Source: Gammaproteobacteria bacterium
Lineage (GTDB): Bacteria; Pseudomonadota; Gammaproteobacteria; SZUA-229
DNA: 7,551 nucleotides
Direction of reading: 5' to 3'
Assembly: GCA_030641945.1 (NCBI GenBank)
Contig: DAOWLL010000067.1
Coordinates: 1 to 7,551, forward strand
Of this stretch, positions 1 through 7,551 are shown in pieces. Every line of letters begins with the position of its first letter. Position 1 is the stretch's first letter. A program made the position numbers and the translations under genes. The notes beneath the pieces were generated by a model. It made no database searches. It saw only the letters and a list, made by a program, of their open reading frames with translations, and was not told the origin of the DNA.

Positions 1-23
1 ATTGAGGTATTAGAAAGTCTCAT
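1..23 (-). CDS. Start of a probable P4-type tyrosine integrase (runs off the left edge)
   Basis: Only seven full codons plus two bases are visible: MRLSNTS, with the next residue necessarily I or M. The ATG (23-21) is preceded by AGGTGA (33-28) at 4 nt spacing, a good ribosome binding site. The pattern M-x-L-[ST]-[DN]-T-x-I matches how many P4/DUF4102-type tyrosine recombinases begin, for example M-x-L-T-D-T-A-I. Such integrases usually lie right beside the tRNA gene they target and are read in the same direction, as here: the frame starts 71 bp from a truncated tRNA-Pro. The call rests on eight residues plus context, so it is an inference. A small unrelated ORF or a chance start codon remains possible. 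Confidence 0.45.
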
Positions 24-33
24 TTCGTCACCT

Positions 34-70
34 ATTTAGTTCGTTAAAAGAACTAACTAAGTAACTAAAT
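34..70. repeat. AT-rich cluster of short repeats between the tRNA fragment and the putative integrase
   Basis: AACTAA occurs three times on the plus strand, at 51-56, 55-60 and 63-68. TTAGTTC (36-42) and GAACTAA (50-56) form a perfect 7-bp inverted repeat with a 7-nt loop. ATTTAGTT (34-41) and AACTAAAT (63-70) form a second perfect 8-bp inverted repeat, so two alternative hairpins share one arm. Repeats between an attachment core and an integrase gene are often recombinase arm-binding sites or directionality-factor sites, and could also overlap the integrase promoter. That role is inferred from position only. Confidence 0.4.
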
Positions 71-79
71 CAATCACTT

Positions 80-105
80 ACACTGAAGCTGAAGACCCCC
101 AGTGT
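80..105. other. Candidate attachment-site junction in the tRNA-Pro anticodon loop
   Basis: On the minus strand the tRNA sequence runs normally through anticodon stem CCACA and loop CTGGGGG plus one T (position 95), then changes abruptly into CTTCAGCTTCAGTG. An intact gene would continue TGTGG to close the anticodon stem. On the plus strand a tandem hexamer, CTGAAG twice (83-94), abuts the junction. ACACTG (80-85) and CAGTGT (100-105) form a 6-bp inverted repeat spanning it. This fits strand exchange inside the 7-bp anticodon loop, with the chromosomal half-site on the right and the element's half-site on the left. A deletion or rearrangement scar would look similar. Confidence 0.45.
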
Positions 106-134
106 GGTGCGCTACCAGACTGCGCTACGCCCCG
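95..134 (-). tRNA. tRNA-Pro(GGG), 5' half only; broken at the anticodon loop
   Basis: Read on the minus strand from 134, the sequence is a tRNA 5' half: acceptor strand CGGGGCG, TA, D-stem GCGC with loop AGTCTGGTA and closing GCGC, A26, anticodon stem CCACA, then loop CTGGGGG, which gives anticodon GGG (proline). The first base C1 and this D-arm are typical of bacterial tRNA-Pro. The match ends one base after the loop (95). There is no TGTGG stem strand, variable loop, T-arm or 3' acceptor strand CGCCCCG anywhere in 1-94. A tRNA-Pro gene behind the merR-type gene is the expected chromosomal arrangement, so this is the resident gene, interrupted. As it stands it cannot make a tRNA. Loss would probably be tolerated, because tRNA-Pro(UGG) can read all proline codons in Salmonella. 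Confidence 0.82.
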
Positions 135-146
135 TGAAGGTCGCAT

Positions 147-175
147 AGGATACCCGAAAACGGGTAAAGATATAA
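147..175 (-). promoter_or_regulatory. Weak candidate promoter for the tRNA-Pro gene
   Basis: On the minus strand a -10-like TATCCT (152-147) lies 17 bp from a poor -35-like TTATAT (175-170). This would place a transcription start a few bases before the tRNA 5' end at 134. The spacer contains a perfect 6-bp inverted repeat, TACCCG/CGGGTA (151-166) with a 4-nt loop. The boxes match consensus only partly, so the tRNA may instead be read from the upstream operon. If the promoter is active it would now drive transcription into the putative integrase. Confidence 0.25.
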
Positions 176-194
176 GCTGAAAATTGTGGTGAGG

Positions 195-215
195 AAGGTA
201 GGCGATGCCCACCCT
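195..215 (-). other. Hairpin downstream of the merR-type gene
   Basis: In minus-strand RNA, nine bases on each side of the loop AUC (206-204) pair, including two G-U pairs; the core is GGUGGGC with GCCUACC. It lies about 30 nt after the merR-type stop codon, between that gene and the tRNA. No U-run follows on the minus strand, so it is not a convincing intrinsic terminator. It could protect the mRNA 3' end or mark a processing site. On the plus strand the same stem has a mismatch and is followed by TTTT after a few bases, which is also weak. Confidence 0.3.
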
Positions 216-245
216 GCTTTTAATCTGGTAGCCAGGTTCAGGTAT

Positions 246-602
246 CTATGACTTCAACAGCTGCAATAAGTCTTCCAGCTCATTACGCATCTGGCGCATA
301 ATCTGTTGACTCTGGTTGTTGTCTTCTGCCGCATCTTCGCCTGTGAGTTTCTGGCGGGCACCGGTAATGGTGTAGCCTTGCTCGTACAGCAAATTACGGA
401 TCTGACGAATCAGGATGACGTCATGACGCTGGTAATAGCGGCGGTTGCCGCGACGTTTAACCGGCTTGAGCTGGTTAAATTCCTGCTCCCAGTAGCGCAG
501 TACGTGTGATTTAACACCGCACAGATCGCTCACCTCACCTATGGTGAAATAGCGCTTGCCCGGTATTGCTGGTAATTCGTTATTATTGCTGGCTTCCAGC
601 AT
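246..602 (-). CDS. Small MerR-family transcriptional regulator linked to ihfA
   Basis: A 118-residue protein with a MerR-type winged helix at the N-terminus. The helix-turn-helix lies at about residues 19-38 ([20 protein letters not shown]), the wing with its basic patch KRRGNRRYY at about 49-57, and the second winged-helix part up to about residue 87. A short leucine-rich helix at about 98-117 probably serves as the dimerisation coil. There is no C-terminal sensor domain and no metal-binding cysteine pair like those of CueR, ZntR or MerR (only one Cys, residue 28). The signal it responds to is therefore unknown, and CueR-like labels would be misleading. The ATG (602-600) lies inside the end of ihfA, giving a 20-nt overlap in another frame, so translation is probably coupled. 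Its N-terminus closely resembles, from memory, the homologue at the same place in Pseudomonas, which supports this start. Family certain; target genes unknown. Confidence 0.9.
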   Translation of the reverse strand: MLEASNNNELPAIPGKRYFTIGEVSDLCGVKSHVLRYWEQEFNQLKPVKRRGNRRYYQRHDVILIRQIRNLLYEQGYTITGARQKLTGEDAAEDNNQSQQIMRQMRNELEDLLQLLKS

Positions 603-882
603 ATGCTTCTACTCGTTGCTTCAGTTTCTGTCCAGGTCTGAATGTAACGACACGGCGCGCAGAAATTGGGATTTCCTCCCCCGTTTTAGGGTTGCGACCA
701 GGGCGTTCGGTTTTATCCCGAAGCACGAAATTGCCAAACCCAGATAGTTTGACGTGATTCGCATCCCCAAGTGCCATTCTCACTTCTTCAAAAAACAGTT
801 CGACCAATTCTTTGGCTTCACGTTTGTTAAGCCCAAGCTCTTCGTACAGGCTTTCTGCCATGTCGGCTTTTGTTAGTGCCAT
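583..882 (-). CDS. ihfA: Integration host factor, alpha subunit
   Basis: A 99-residue DNA-bending protein of the HU/IHF family, the same length as E. coli IHF-alpha. It pairs with IHF-beta (ihfB, not in this window) and bends DNA sharply at specific sites, acting in transcription, replication and site-specific recombination. The N-terminal helices ([20 protein letters not shown]) are followed by the beta-arm sequence [15 protein letters not shown]. The arm contains Pro65, the residue that intercalates into DNA. ATG at 882-880 is preceded by GGGAGTAGGAC, so the ribosome binding site lies in the last codons of pheT. The gap to the pheT stop is 3 nt, as expected for translational coupling. In E. 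coli ihfA likewise follows pheT and has extra promoters inside it; I did not identify one here. It sits near a probable phage-type attachment site, and IHF is a common cofactor of tyrosine integrases, but the gene's position here is ancestral. Confidence 0.97.
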   Translation of the reverse strand: MALTKADMAESLYEELGLNKREAKELVELFFEEVRMALGDANHVKLSGFGNFVLRDKTERPGRNPKTGEEIPISARRVVTFRPGQKLKQRVEAYAGSQQ

Positions 883-885
883 GTC

Positions 886-3252
886 CTACTCCCGAAGTGT
901 AGCAGCAAAATTTTGATTTAGTGCGTTAACCACTGATTCTATCTCAGAATCAATATCCAGATCAGTAAGAGTGCGGGAAAAATCCTGTAAAATCAAGCCA
1001 AAAGCGACACTTTTTAGTCCTTTGTCCACGCCTTTACCGGTATAAATGTCAAATAATCGGACTTCCTGCAAAATTTTCGAAGTGGAATCCCGGATGCAAT
1101 CTTCAATCGACTGCGCACTGACGTTCTCATCGATCAAGATCGCCAGGTCACGTCTGACCTCAGGGAATTTCGATAGCGGCCGGAACGATGGCAAATGTGA
1201 CTGGCAAACCGCCTCAAGATCCAGCTCAAAAATGTAGACCGTATTGCTCAAATCAAGCTCAGTTACTGCCTGCGGATGCAATGCACCCATCCAGCCAATG
1301 GCTTTGCCATTGTTGTAGAGCGCAGCACTCTGTCCCGGGTGCAACGCCGGGTGTGCTTCTGCACGATATTCAATCTCGGCCTCAGCGCCGAACAATGATT
1401 CAACATCAGCCTTCAAATCGTAGAAATCGACTGCGCGGCTGCTCTCAGCCCATTGCTCATCGTTAATCAAACCGCAGATGGCGCCCGAGATCCTGTCGAT
1501 TTGCGCCATTTCCGTGTCACCCTGCAAGAAAACCTGTCCTGTTTCAAACAGGCGAACACGATTTTGCTGGCGATTGAGATTATGCCGCACAGCCTGCAAC
1601 AGGCCCGGCCATATCGTTGTGCGCATCACCGACATTTCAGACGATAACGGGTTTGACAGCTTCACGGCTGCATTGTCCGGGTCGAGTATGGCTTGCCATT
1701 TGGGATCGACGAAGCTGTAGGTGATGGCCTCAAAATATCCACGATCGACCAGCGATTTGCGTAACCGCGTTAGCGGCTGTTGATGTTCAGACATTTCACG
1801 CATTGCAGCATGATATTTCGGCTGGGTACGCGGAATATTGTTGTAGCCATGAATGCGCACCAGTTCTTCCAGCAGGTCGGCCTCTATCTCGATATCAAAA
1901 CGAAAACTTGGCGGTTTGACCATCCAGTGGTCCTTGAATGATTTCACTTCCATACCCAGGCGCTCGAGGATGTCGATGATTTCATCCTGTTCAAGCTGGA
2001 TGCCCAGAACACGGTTGATACGTTCATAGCGCAGATCAATGGGGTGGCGGTCTTGAGGATGTGCTTTTGTAGTCACATCGGTGACCGGACCAACCTCGCC
2101 ACCGCAGATTTCGAGTATCAGCTCGGTGGCGCGGTCAATTGCGTGTACCTGCAATTGCGGGTCAACACCGCGCTCAAAGCGATGCGAAGAATCCGTGTGA
2201 AGTCCGTAGCCACGCGCTTTACCCGCAATAACCTCTTGTGCGAAGTAAGCACTTTCGAGGAAAATCGAGCGCGTTTGATCATTGACGCCGGAGTTCTCAC
2301 CCCCCATGATGCCAGCGAGCGCCAATGGGCGCGAGTTATCGGCAATTACCAGCGTATTCTGATCAAGATCGATACTTTTACCATCAAGAAGCGTGATTGT
2401 TTCTGATTCTTTTGCATATCGAACCCTGATGCGACCATCCAGCTGGTCGAGGTCAAAGGCATGCATCGGCTGACCGAGCTCGATCATGACGTAGTTGGTT
2501 ATATCCACCACAGCACCCAGACTGCGAATACCCGAGCGGCGCAGGCGTTCGATCATCCATACCGGTGTAGGCGCATTCACATCGACATCACGCAATACTC
2601 GCCCGGCATAGTGCGAGCAGGCTTCAGGCGCCTCGATGTTTACCTCAAAAGTATCATTGATTTTCTGCGTGTAAGGATCGTGCACCTCTTCTGTCACATC
2701 GCACTGGTTAAGGCTGCCGAGTTCACGCGCAATGCCGGCAACGCTGAGACAATCACCACGGTTAGGCGTTAGATCGATCTCAATGATGGTGTCATCCAGC
2801 TCAAGATAATCGCGCAGGTTTGTGCCAACGGGTGCATCAGCAGGCAGCTCCATGATGCCATCGGACTGCTCTGCCAGGCCCAGCTCTTTTTCTGAACACA
2901 ACATGCCGGCTGAGGCCACGCCGCGAAGTTTGGCCGGCTTGATATTAAAGTTGCCCGGCAGTACGGCACCAACCCTGGCAAGCGCAACCGACAGACCGGC
3001 ACGCACATTGTCAGCACCGCAGACGATCTGCAATGTTTCATTGCCATCTGTAACCTGACAGACACTCAACTTGTCAGCATCGGGATGCTTTTCGACGGAC
3101 TCGACGTTGGCGACGACAACATCGGTGAATTCACCGGCAGCCGGTTCGGTGCCTTCAACTTCCAGCCCAGCCATGGTCAATTGCTCAACCATCTCCTCGG
3201 TGGAGATGGAAGGATTAACCCAGGTCCGCAGCCATTGTTCGCTAATCTTCAT
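886..3252 (-). CDS. pheT: Phenylalanyl-tRNA synthetase, beta subunit
   Basis: The 788-residue large subunit of the alpha2-beta2 enzyme that charges tRNA-Phe in the cytoplasm (E. coli PheT: 795). Domains in order: N-terminal piece 1-38; OB-fold tRNA-binding domain about 40-150; B3/B4 editing domain about 210-388, containing GQPMHAFD (His264), FLES (Glu333) and HTDSSHRFERG (Thr353), which correspond to the editing pocket that hydrolyses Tyr-tRNA-Phe; B5 about 402-474; catalytic-like core about 475-690; C-terminal FDX-ACB anticodon-recognition domain about 694-787 (SKFPEVRRDLAI). No frameshift or missing domain is apparent. The ATG (3252-3250) is preceded only by GGTGA about ten bases upstream, and that sequence lies in the terminal repeat of the insert between pheS and pheT. 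Ribosome binding may therefore depend on the insert. Downstream, ihfA begins 3 nt after the stop. Confidence 0.98.
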   Translation of the reverse strand: MKISEQWLRTWVNPSISTEEMVEQLTMAGLEVEGTEPAAGEFTDVVVANVESVEKHPDADKLSVCQVTDGNETLQIVCGADNVRAGLSVALARVGAVLPGNFNIKPAKLRGVASAGMLCSEKELGLAEQSDGIMELPADAPVGTNLRDYLELDDTIIEIDLTPNRGDCLSVAGIARELGSLNQCDVTEEVHDPYTQKINDTFEVNIEAPEACSHYAGRVLRDVDVNAPTPVWMIERLRRSGIRSLGAVVDITNYVMIELGQPMHAFDLDQLDGRIRVRYAKESETITLLDGKSIDLDQNTLVIADNSRPLALAGIMGGENSGVNDQTRSIFLESAYFAQEVIAGKARGYGLHTDSSHRFERGVDPQLQVHAIDRATELILEICGGEVGPVTDVTTKAHPQDRHPIDLRYERINRVLGIQLEQDEIIDILERLGMEVKSFKDHWMVKPPSFRFDIEIEADLLEELVRIHGYNNIPRTQPKYHAAMREMSEHQQPLTRLRKSLVDRGYFEAITYSFVDPKWQAILDPDNAAVKLSNPLSSEMSVMRTTIWPGLLQAVRHNLNRQQNRVRLFETGQVFLQGDTEMAQIDRISGAICGLINDEQWAESSRAVDFYDLKADVESLFGAEAEIEYRAEAHPALHPGQSAALYNNGKAIGWMGALHPQAVTELDLSNTVYIFELDLEAVCQSHLPSFRPLSKFPEVRRDLAILIDENVSAQSIEDCIRDSTSKILQEVRLFDIYTGKGVDKGLKSVAFGLILQDFSRTLTDLDIDSEIESVVNALNQNFAATLRE

Positions 3253-3258
3253 AAATGA

Positions 3259-3409
<151 letters not shown>

Positions 3410-3413
3410 TGTC

Positions 3414-4451
<1,038 letters not shown>

Positions 4452-4460
4452 TCATCAATT

Positions 4461-4487
4461 AAAAAAGGGGAAGCCGGCTTCCCCTTT
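4461..4487 (-). terminator. Intrinsic terminator / attenuator directly before pheS
   Basis: A perfect 24-nt palindrome at 4464-4487 gives a GC-rich stem, AAAGGGGAAG pairing with CTTCCCCTTT around CCGG. It is followed on the minus strand by a run of six T (4466-4461, the first three shared with the stem). This is a textbook Rho-independent terminator acting on leftward transcription. It lies about 100 nt past rplT and ends about 30 bp before the pheS start, leaving little room for a separate pheST promoter. pheST therefore either depends on read-through or is controlled by attenuation. In E. coli the same position holds the pheST attenuator. Confidence 0.88.
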
Positions 4488-4504
4488 GATAAACAGTTTT
4501 GTTG

Positions 4505-4543
4505 CTATGGCAGAGTACCGAGATCTTTCAAGGTACCCTATAG
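4505..4543 (-). promoter_or_regulatory. Structured leader hairpin upstream of the pheS terminator
   Basis: In minus-strand RNA, CUAU (4543-4540) pairs with AUAG (4508-4505). GGUACC (4537-4532) pairs with GGUACU (4519-4514), with one G-U pair, around a 12-nt loop containing the palindrome AGATCT. It lies some 17 nt before the terminator stem. A hairpin preceding a terminator is the usual layout of an attenuator. E. coli pheST uses a Phe-rich leader peptide for this, but the 157-nt rplT-pheS gap has no ATG-initiated leader ORF and no run of Phe codons. The only frames seen are a GTG-started 14-codon frame and a TTG-started 8-codon frame, neither containing Phe. Function inferred from layout only. 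Confidence 0.4.
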
Positions 4544-4587
4544 GCTAATAATTTCCTCGCCCCTTAGCTCGCAACTCGCCACTGTCT

Positions 4588-4947
4588 TTAAGCTGCCAGT
4601 GCGTCCCTGGCCTTGTCTGCCAGGGCACTAAAAGCAGCCTTGTCGTGCACAGCCAGATCGGCCAGCACCTTGCGATCGATATCCACTTCCGCCTTGCTCA
4701 GGCCGTTGATCATACGGCTGTATGACAAACCGCATTCACGGGCTGCGGCGTTGATACGAGCGATCCACAGCGAGCGGAAAGTACGTTTCTTAACGCGGCG
4801 GTCGCGATACGCATACTGGCCGGCTTTAATCACAGCCTGGTGTGCGACACGGTAAACGCGACTGCGTGCACCGTAGTAACCTTTCGCTTTCGCTAAAACT
4901 TTTTTATGTTTGGCTCTGGCCTGTACGCCTCTTTTTACTCTTGGCAT
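4588..4947 (-). CDS. rplT: Large ribosomal subunit protein L20 (bL20)
   Basis: A 119-residue, very basic protein that binds 23S rRNA early in 50S assembly (E. coli: 118). The N-terminal extension [23 protein letters not shown], rich in Lys and Arg, is the long rRNA-penetrating tail. The globular part from about residue 60 includes [20 protein letters not shown] and [20 protein letters not shown], typical of the family. In E. coli this C-terminal part also represses translation of its own operon by binding the rpmI leader mRNA. ATG at 4947-4945 is preceded by GCGGAG about 7 nt upstream, and the gap to rpmI is 27 bp. It is the last gene before the leader and terminator in front of pheS. Confidence 0.98.
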   Translation of the reverse strand: MPRVKRGVQARAKHKKVLAKAKGYYGARSRVYRVAHQAVIKAGQYAYRDRRVKKRTFRSLWIARINAAARECGLSYSRMINGLSKAEVDIDRKVLADLAVHDKAAFSALADKARDALAA

Positions 4948-4974
4948 TTCAATTCTCCGCTTATACGTAAGGCC

Positions 4975-5172
4975 CTAAACATAGGGAAGTAGGCGATTCA
5001 GCATCCTGGTATCATTTTCATGCACCACTGCATCATCACGTAAATGACGTTTACGTTTTGTACTCTTCTTGGTCAGGATATGGCGGCGGAATGACTGCGC
5101 GCGTTTGAATTTACCCGAACCGGTACGGCGGAAGCGCTTGGCTGCACCACGGTTAGTTTTCATCTTAGGCAT
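4975..5172 (-). CDS. rpmI: Large ribosomal subunit protein L35 (bL35)
   Basis: A 65-residue basic protein of the 50S subunit, exactly the usual length. It begins [24 protein letters not shown], the conserved start of the family, and ends NRLLPYV. The ATG at 5172-5170 is chosen over an in-frame ATG ten codons upstream (5202). The longer start would add [10 protein letters not shown], absent from the family, and GGAGAAGG lies just ahead of the inner start. It is translated between infC and rplT. In E. coli it is the first gene repressed by L20, with rplT coupled to it. Confidence 0.97.
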   Translation of the reverse strand: MPKMKTNRGAAKRFRRTGSGKFKRAQSFRRHILTKKSTKRKRHLRDDAVVHENDTRMLNRLLPYV

Positions 5173-5290
5173 GATGCCTTCTCCAATAGTTGTATTCTTC
5201 AAAAATAAGCTCGGTGTTCAACCTTGAATCTTGTGACCGGCCCACTCGTCTGCCCGGATGTTTGCATAACCCGGCAGATATGTATTATGA
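5173..5290 (-). promoter_or_regulatory. infC-rpmI leader; candidate L20 translational operator
   Basis: The 118-bp gap is the longest between translation genes here apart from the two flanking pheS. It contains an 8-bp stem with one mismatch (5250-5257 with 5270-5277, CTGCCCGG/CCCGGCAG on the plus strand) around a 12-nt loop, just after the infC stop. In E. coli, L20 represses rpmI by binding RNA structures between infC and the rpmI start, including a long-range pseudoknot. The location fits, but I could not establish the pseudoknot or an L20-site mimic by eye. Confidence 0.35.
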
Positions 5291-5812
5291 CTACTTGGCT
5301 CTTTTGGGACCCAGCAGCATAACCATTTGCCGCCCTTCCATATTCGGCATTTGCTCCACATTGGCTATATCTTCCAGATCGGCCTCTACGCGTTTGAGCA
5401 ATTTCATGCCCAGTTCCTGATGCGCAAATTCGCGACCACGGTAACGCATGGTCACTTTTGTTTTATCGCCATTTTCAAGGAAATTACGCAGCTTTCTCAG
5501 TTTTACCTGATAATCACCCTCTTCCGTCCTGGGGCGGAACTTGATCTCCTTGATCTGTGTCCTTTTCTGCTTCTTCTTTGAAGCCTGCTGTTTCTTGCTG
5601 TTTTCAAATCTGAATTTGCCGAAATCCATAATTCGACAAACCGGAGGCTTCGCGTTTGGTGACACTTCTACCAGGTCAAGACCAGCTAGCTGGGCTTTGC
5701 CCAGCGCTTCCTCACTCGTCATTATGCCGAGCTGCTCACCTTCCTGGTCAATGACCCGTATTTCAGGATAGGTGATGTCTGCGTTTAAAAGCGTCTTTTT
5801 CGTTGCTGCGAT
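5291..5812 (-). CDS. infC: Translation initiation factor IF3; AUC start
   Basis: A 173-residue factor (E. coli: 180) that binds the 30S subunit, prevents premature 50S joining and rejects wrong start codons. The first in-frame ATG (5722) would cut into the N-terminal domain. The frame continues upstream as [20 protein letters not shown], clear IF3 N-domain sequence, back to AUC at 5812-5810. The context GGAGGAATAGAAATC puts a strong Shine-Dalgarno 7 nt ahead, almost the same as the E. coli infC AUU start. No AUG, GUG or UUG precedes it in frame. N-domain about 8-80 (including [14 protein letters not shown]), lysine-rich linker [13 protein letters not shown]-domain to the end ([18 protein letters not shown]). 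A non-AUG start lets IF3 repress its own translation. thrS ends 2 nt upstream, and the Shine-Dalgarno is inside its last codons. Product certain; AUC start very likely. Confidence 0.95.
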   Translation of the reverse strand: MAATKKTLLNADITYPEIRVIDQEGEQLGIMTSEEALGKAQLAGLDLVEVSPNAKPPVCRIMDFGKFRFENSKKQQASKKKQKRTQIKEIKFRPRTEEGDYQVKLRKLRNFLENGDKTKVTMRYRGREFAHQELGMKLLKRVEADLEDIANVEQMPNMEGRQMVMLLGPKRAK

Positions 5813-5814
5813 TT

Positions 5815-7551
5815 CTATTCCTCCAAAACAGTACGACCGCGGCTCGCGATCTCATCGGACAACCGGGTTACAAGGTCTTCAACAGACATGGAACCAAGGT
5901 CATCACCACTCAGCGTGCGCACGGCCACTGTATTCGTTTCAAGCTCCCGATCGCCTATTACCAGCATGTAGGGAACCCGCTGTAATGTGTGCTCGCGGAT
6001 TTTATAGCCGATCTTCTCATTTCTCAAGTCCAATTCGACTTTAAATCCTTGTTCAGCAAGGCTTTGTTGTATACTTTTTGCGAAATCGGCCTGATTGTCG
6101 GTGATATTCATAATTACAGCCTGTACAGGCGCGCGCCAGAGCGGGAATATTCCTTCGTGATCCTCGATCAGAATACCAATAAAGCGCTCCAGAGAGCCCA
6201 GGATGGCTCTGTGCAGCATGACTGGAACCTGCTTGCTGCTATCCTCGGCAATATAGTGCGCATCCAGACGTCCCGGCATGGAGAAATCGACCTGCATGGT
6301 GCCGCACTGCCACTGACGGCCAATACAGTCCTTCAGCACGAAATCGATCTTGGGTCCGTAGAAAGCACCCTCACCCGGCTGCAGTTTCCAGTCGATACTC
6401 TTGTTATTGAGCGCAATTTCCAGTGCTTTTTCCGCCTTGTCCCAGGCCGAATCATCGCCCACGCGTTTTTCAGGCCGTGTCGACAGCGCAACCATGATCT
6501 CGCTAAAGCCGAAATCAGCATAGACCTCGTAGACAAGATCGATGAATGCGGACACTTCATCCTGCAGCTGGTCTTCGGTGCAGAAAATATGTGCATCGTC
6601 CTGTACGAAGTTGCGCACGCGCATCAGACCGTGCAAGGTACCTGACGGCTCATTACGATGGCAGGAGCCGAACTCGGCCAGGCGCAGCGGTAAATCACGA
6701 TAGCTCTTCAGGCCCTGGTTGAATACCTGGATATGGCAGGGACAGTTCATCGGCTTCACCGCATAATCACGGTTCTCGGAATGCGTGGTGAACATCATGT
6801 CGCCAAACTTGTCCCAGTGTCCGGATTTTTCCCACAGGGAACGGTCCACCAGCAGTGGCGTGTTGATTTCCTGGTAACCTTTTTTGCGGATCTTGTGACG
6901 TATGTAGTTTTCCACCGTGAGGTAAATCGTCCAGCCCTTGTCGTGCCAGAACACCATGCCCGGTGCTTCTTCCTGGGTATGAAACAGACCAAGCTGCTTG
7001 CCGATTTTGCGGTGATCGCGCTTCTCGGCTTCCTCAAGTCGGTGCAGGTAGGCATTGAGCTGCTTCTTGTCAGGCCAGGCCGTACCGTAAATGCGCTGCA
7101 GCATTGCATTGTCAGAATTGCCGCGCCAGTAAGCCCCGGCCACTTTCATCAGCCTGAAACCCTTACCCAGCTTGCCGGTACTGGGCAGATGCGGTCCACG
7201 GCAGACATCAAACCAGTCACCCTGGCGATAAACCGAGACTTCCTCGCCTTCAGGAATTATGTCCTCGATGATCTCGACCTTGTAGTCTTCACCGATGTCG
7301 CCAAAGGTTTTCCTGGCTTCATCACGGTCCCAGACTTCACGCACGATCGGTATATCGCGTTTCACGATTTCATGCATGCGCTGTTCGATCTTTTTCAGAT
7401 CATCAGGCGTGAATGCTTCCTCGCGTGCAAAGTCGTAATAAAAACCATCTTCGATGGCAGGACCGATGGTGACCTGTGTATCGGGATAGAGTTCCTGCAC
7501 CGACTGCGCCATCACGTGTGCTGCATCATGGCGCAACAGCTCGAGCGCTTC
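5815..7551 (-). CDS. thrS: Threonyl-tRNA synthetase, 5' end missing (beyond right edge)
   Basis: 578 codons plus stop are visible; the frame stays open to the right edge ([12 protein letters not shown]), so the TTG at 7536 is not the start. About 65-70 residues, essentially the TGS domain, lie outside. Present are the editing domain with HxxxH (RHDAAH) and CRGPH, which carry the four residues that clear Ser-tRNA-Thr; the class II catalytic core with MNCPCH, DDAHIFC and MLHRAILGS; and the C-terminal anticodon-binding domain ([16 protein letters not shown]). The zinc ligands are Cys270, His321 and His447 of the visible part, with spacings of 51 and 126 residues as in E. coli (334/385/511). Motif 2 is CHRNEPSG and motif 3 includes GSLERFIGI. 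The gene heads the thrS-infC-rpmI-rplT operon. In E. coli ThrRS represses its own mRNA; any such operator here would lie outside the window. Confidence 0.98.
   Translation of the reverse strand, partial: EALELLRHDAAHVMAQSVQELYPDTQVTIGPAIEDGFYYDFAREEAFTPDDLKKIEQRMHEIVKRDIPIVREVWDRDEARKTFGDIGEDYKVEIIEDIIPEGEEVSVYRQGDWFDVCRGPHLPSTGKLGKGFRLMKVAGAYWRGNSDNAMLQRIYGTAWPDKKQLNAYLHRLEEAEKRDHRKIGKQLGLFHTQEEAPGMVFWHDKGWTIYLTVENYIRHKIRKKGYQEINTPLLVDRSLWEKSGHWDKFGDMMFTTHSENRDYAVKPMNCPCHIQVFNQGLKSYRDLPLRLAEFGSCHRNEPSGTLHGLMRVRNFVQDDAHIFCTEDQLQDEVSAFIDLVYEVYADFGFSEIMVALSTRPEKRVGDDSAWDKAEKALEIALNNKSIDWKLQPGEGAFYGPKIDFVLKDCIGRQWQCGTMQVDFSMPGRLDAHYIAEDSSKQVPVMLHRAILGSLERFIGILIEDHEGIFPLWRAPVQAVIMNITDNQADFAKSIQQSLAEQGFKVELDLRNEKIGYKIREHTLQRVPYMLVIGDRELETNTVAVRTLSGDDLGSMSVEDLVTRLSDEIASRGRTVLEE

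Noticed and set aside
95..134. tRNA-Pro interrupted by a group I intron instead of an element end
   Set aside because: Bacterial tRNA introns do sit in the anticodon loop, but the 94 visible bases show no recognisable intron core and instead contain a ribosome binding site and an integrase-like start. It cannot be fully excluded without sequence to the left.
151..166. TACCCG-AAAA-CGGGTA palindrome as a terminator
   Set aside because: The stem is only 6 bp, no T-run follows on either strand, and it lies in the probable spacer of the tRNA promoter.
2044..2406. 120-residue plus-strand ORF and the other antisense frames over pheT
   Set aside because: They shadow the conserved pheT frame, and none has a recognisable family or a promoter.
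4545..4585. Short leader ORF (GTG start, 14 codons) between rplT and pheS
   Set aside because: It has no Phe codons and no clear ribosome binding site, so it does not support a pheL-type leader peptide.
5173..5202. Longer rpmI start adding [10 protein letters not shown]
   Set aside because: L35 starts at MPKMKTNRG; the extra residues are not family sequence and are encoded by the region holding the ribosome binding site GGAGAAGG.
5291..5722. infC starting at the first ATG (143 residues)
   Set aside because: It removes conserved N-domain sequence ([19 protein letters not shown]) that continues in frame upstream, and no ribosome binding site is evident for that ATG.
5989..6645. 218-residue plus-strand ORF opposite thrS
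   Set aside because: It lies wholly antisense to conserved ThrRS codons, shows no domain or ribosome binding site, and its length is explained by codon bias of thrS.

Overview
The window holds a conserved gammaproteobacterial translation operon, read entirely on the minus strand (right to left): thrS (5' end beyond the right edge) - infC - rpmI - rplT - pheS - pheT - ihfA - merR-family gene - tRNA-Pro(GGG). A gammaproteobacterium is suggested by the IHF-alpha gene directly behind pheT, the small MerR-type gene overlapping ihfA, and an infC gene that starts at a non-AUG codon 2 nt after thrS. As I recall, this order with a tRNA-Pro gene at the end is also found in Pseudomonas. Genus cannot be decided from the sequence.

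Right to centre (7551-4588): threonyl-tRNA synthetase, initiation factor IF3, and ribosomal proteins L35 and L20. Spacing is tight except for a 118-bp infC-rpmI gap, the place where the L20 translational operator lies in E. coli. Centre (4587-4431): a structured leader ending in a near-perfect intrinsic terminator directly in front of pheS. pheS transcription must therefore read through it or be attenuated there, yet I see no Phe-rich leader peptide. Centre to left (4430-583): pheS and pheT encode the two subunits of phenylalanyl-tRNA synthetase. They are separated by a 149-bp palindromic, MITE-like repeat that fills nearly the whole intergenic space. ihfA follows pheT after 3 nt, and the merR-type gene overlaps ihfA by 20 nt.

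Left end (1-245): the tRNA-Pro gene is intact only as far as the anticodon loop (134 to 95). Its 3' half is then replaced by unrelated AT-rich DNA carrying short repeats. A reading frame with a good Shine-Dalgarno starts at 23 and runs off the window; its first residues (MRLSNTS, then I or M) resemble the N-terminus of P4-type tyrosine integrases. The simplest reading is that the window ends at the left junction of an integrated element that split the tRNA-Pro gene in its anticodon loop. The element itself lies outside the window.

Most of the window is ordinary housekeeping sequence. The points worth a second look are the split tRNA with its probable integrase, the palindromic insert between pheS and pheT, the leader-peptide-less terminator before pheS, and two unusual start codons (AUC for infC, UUG for pheS).
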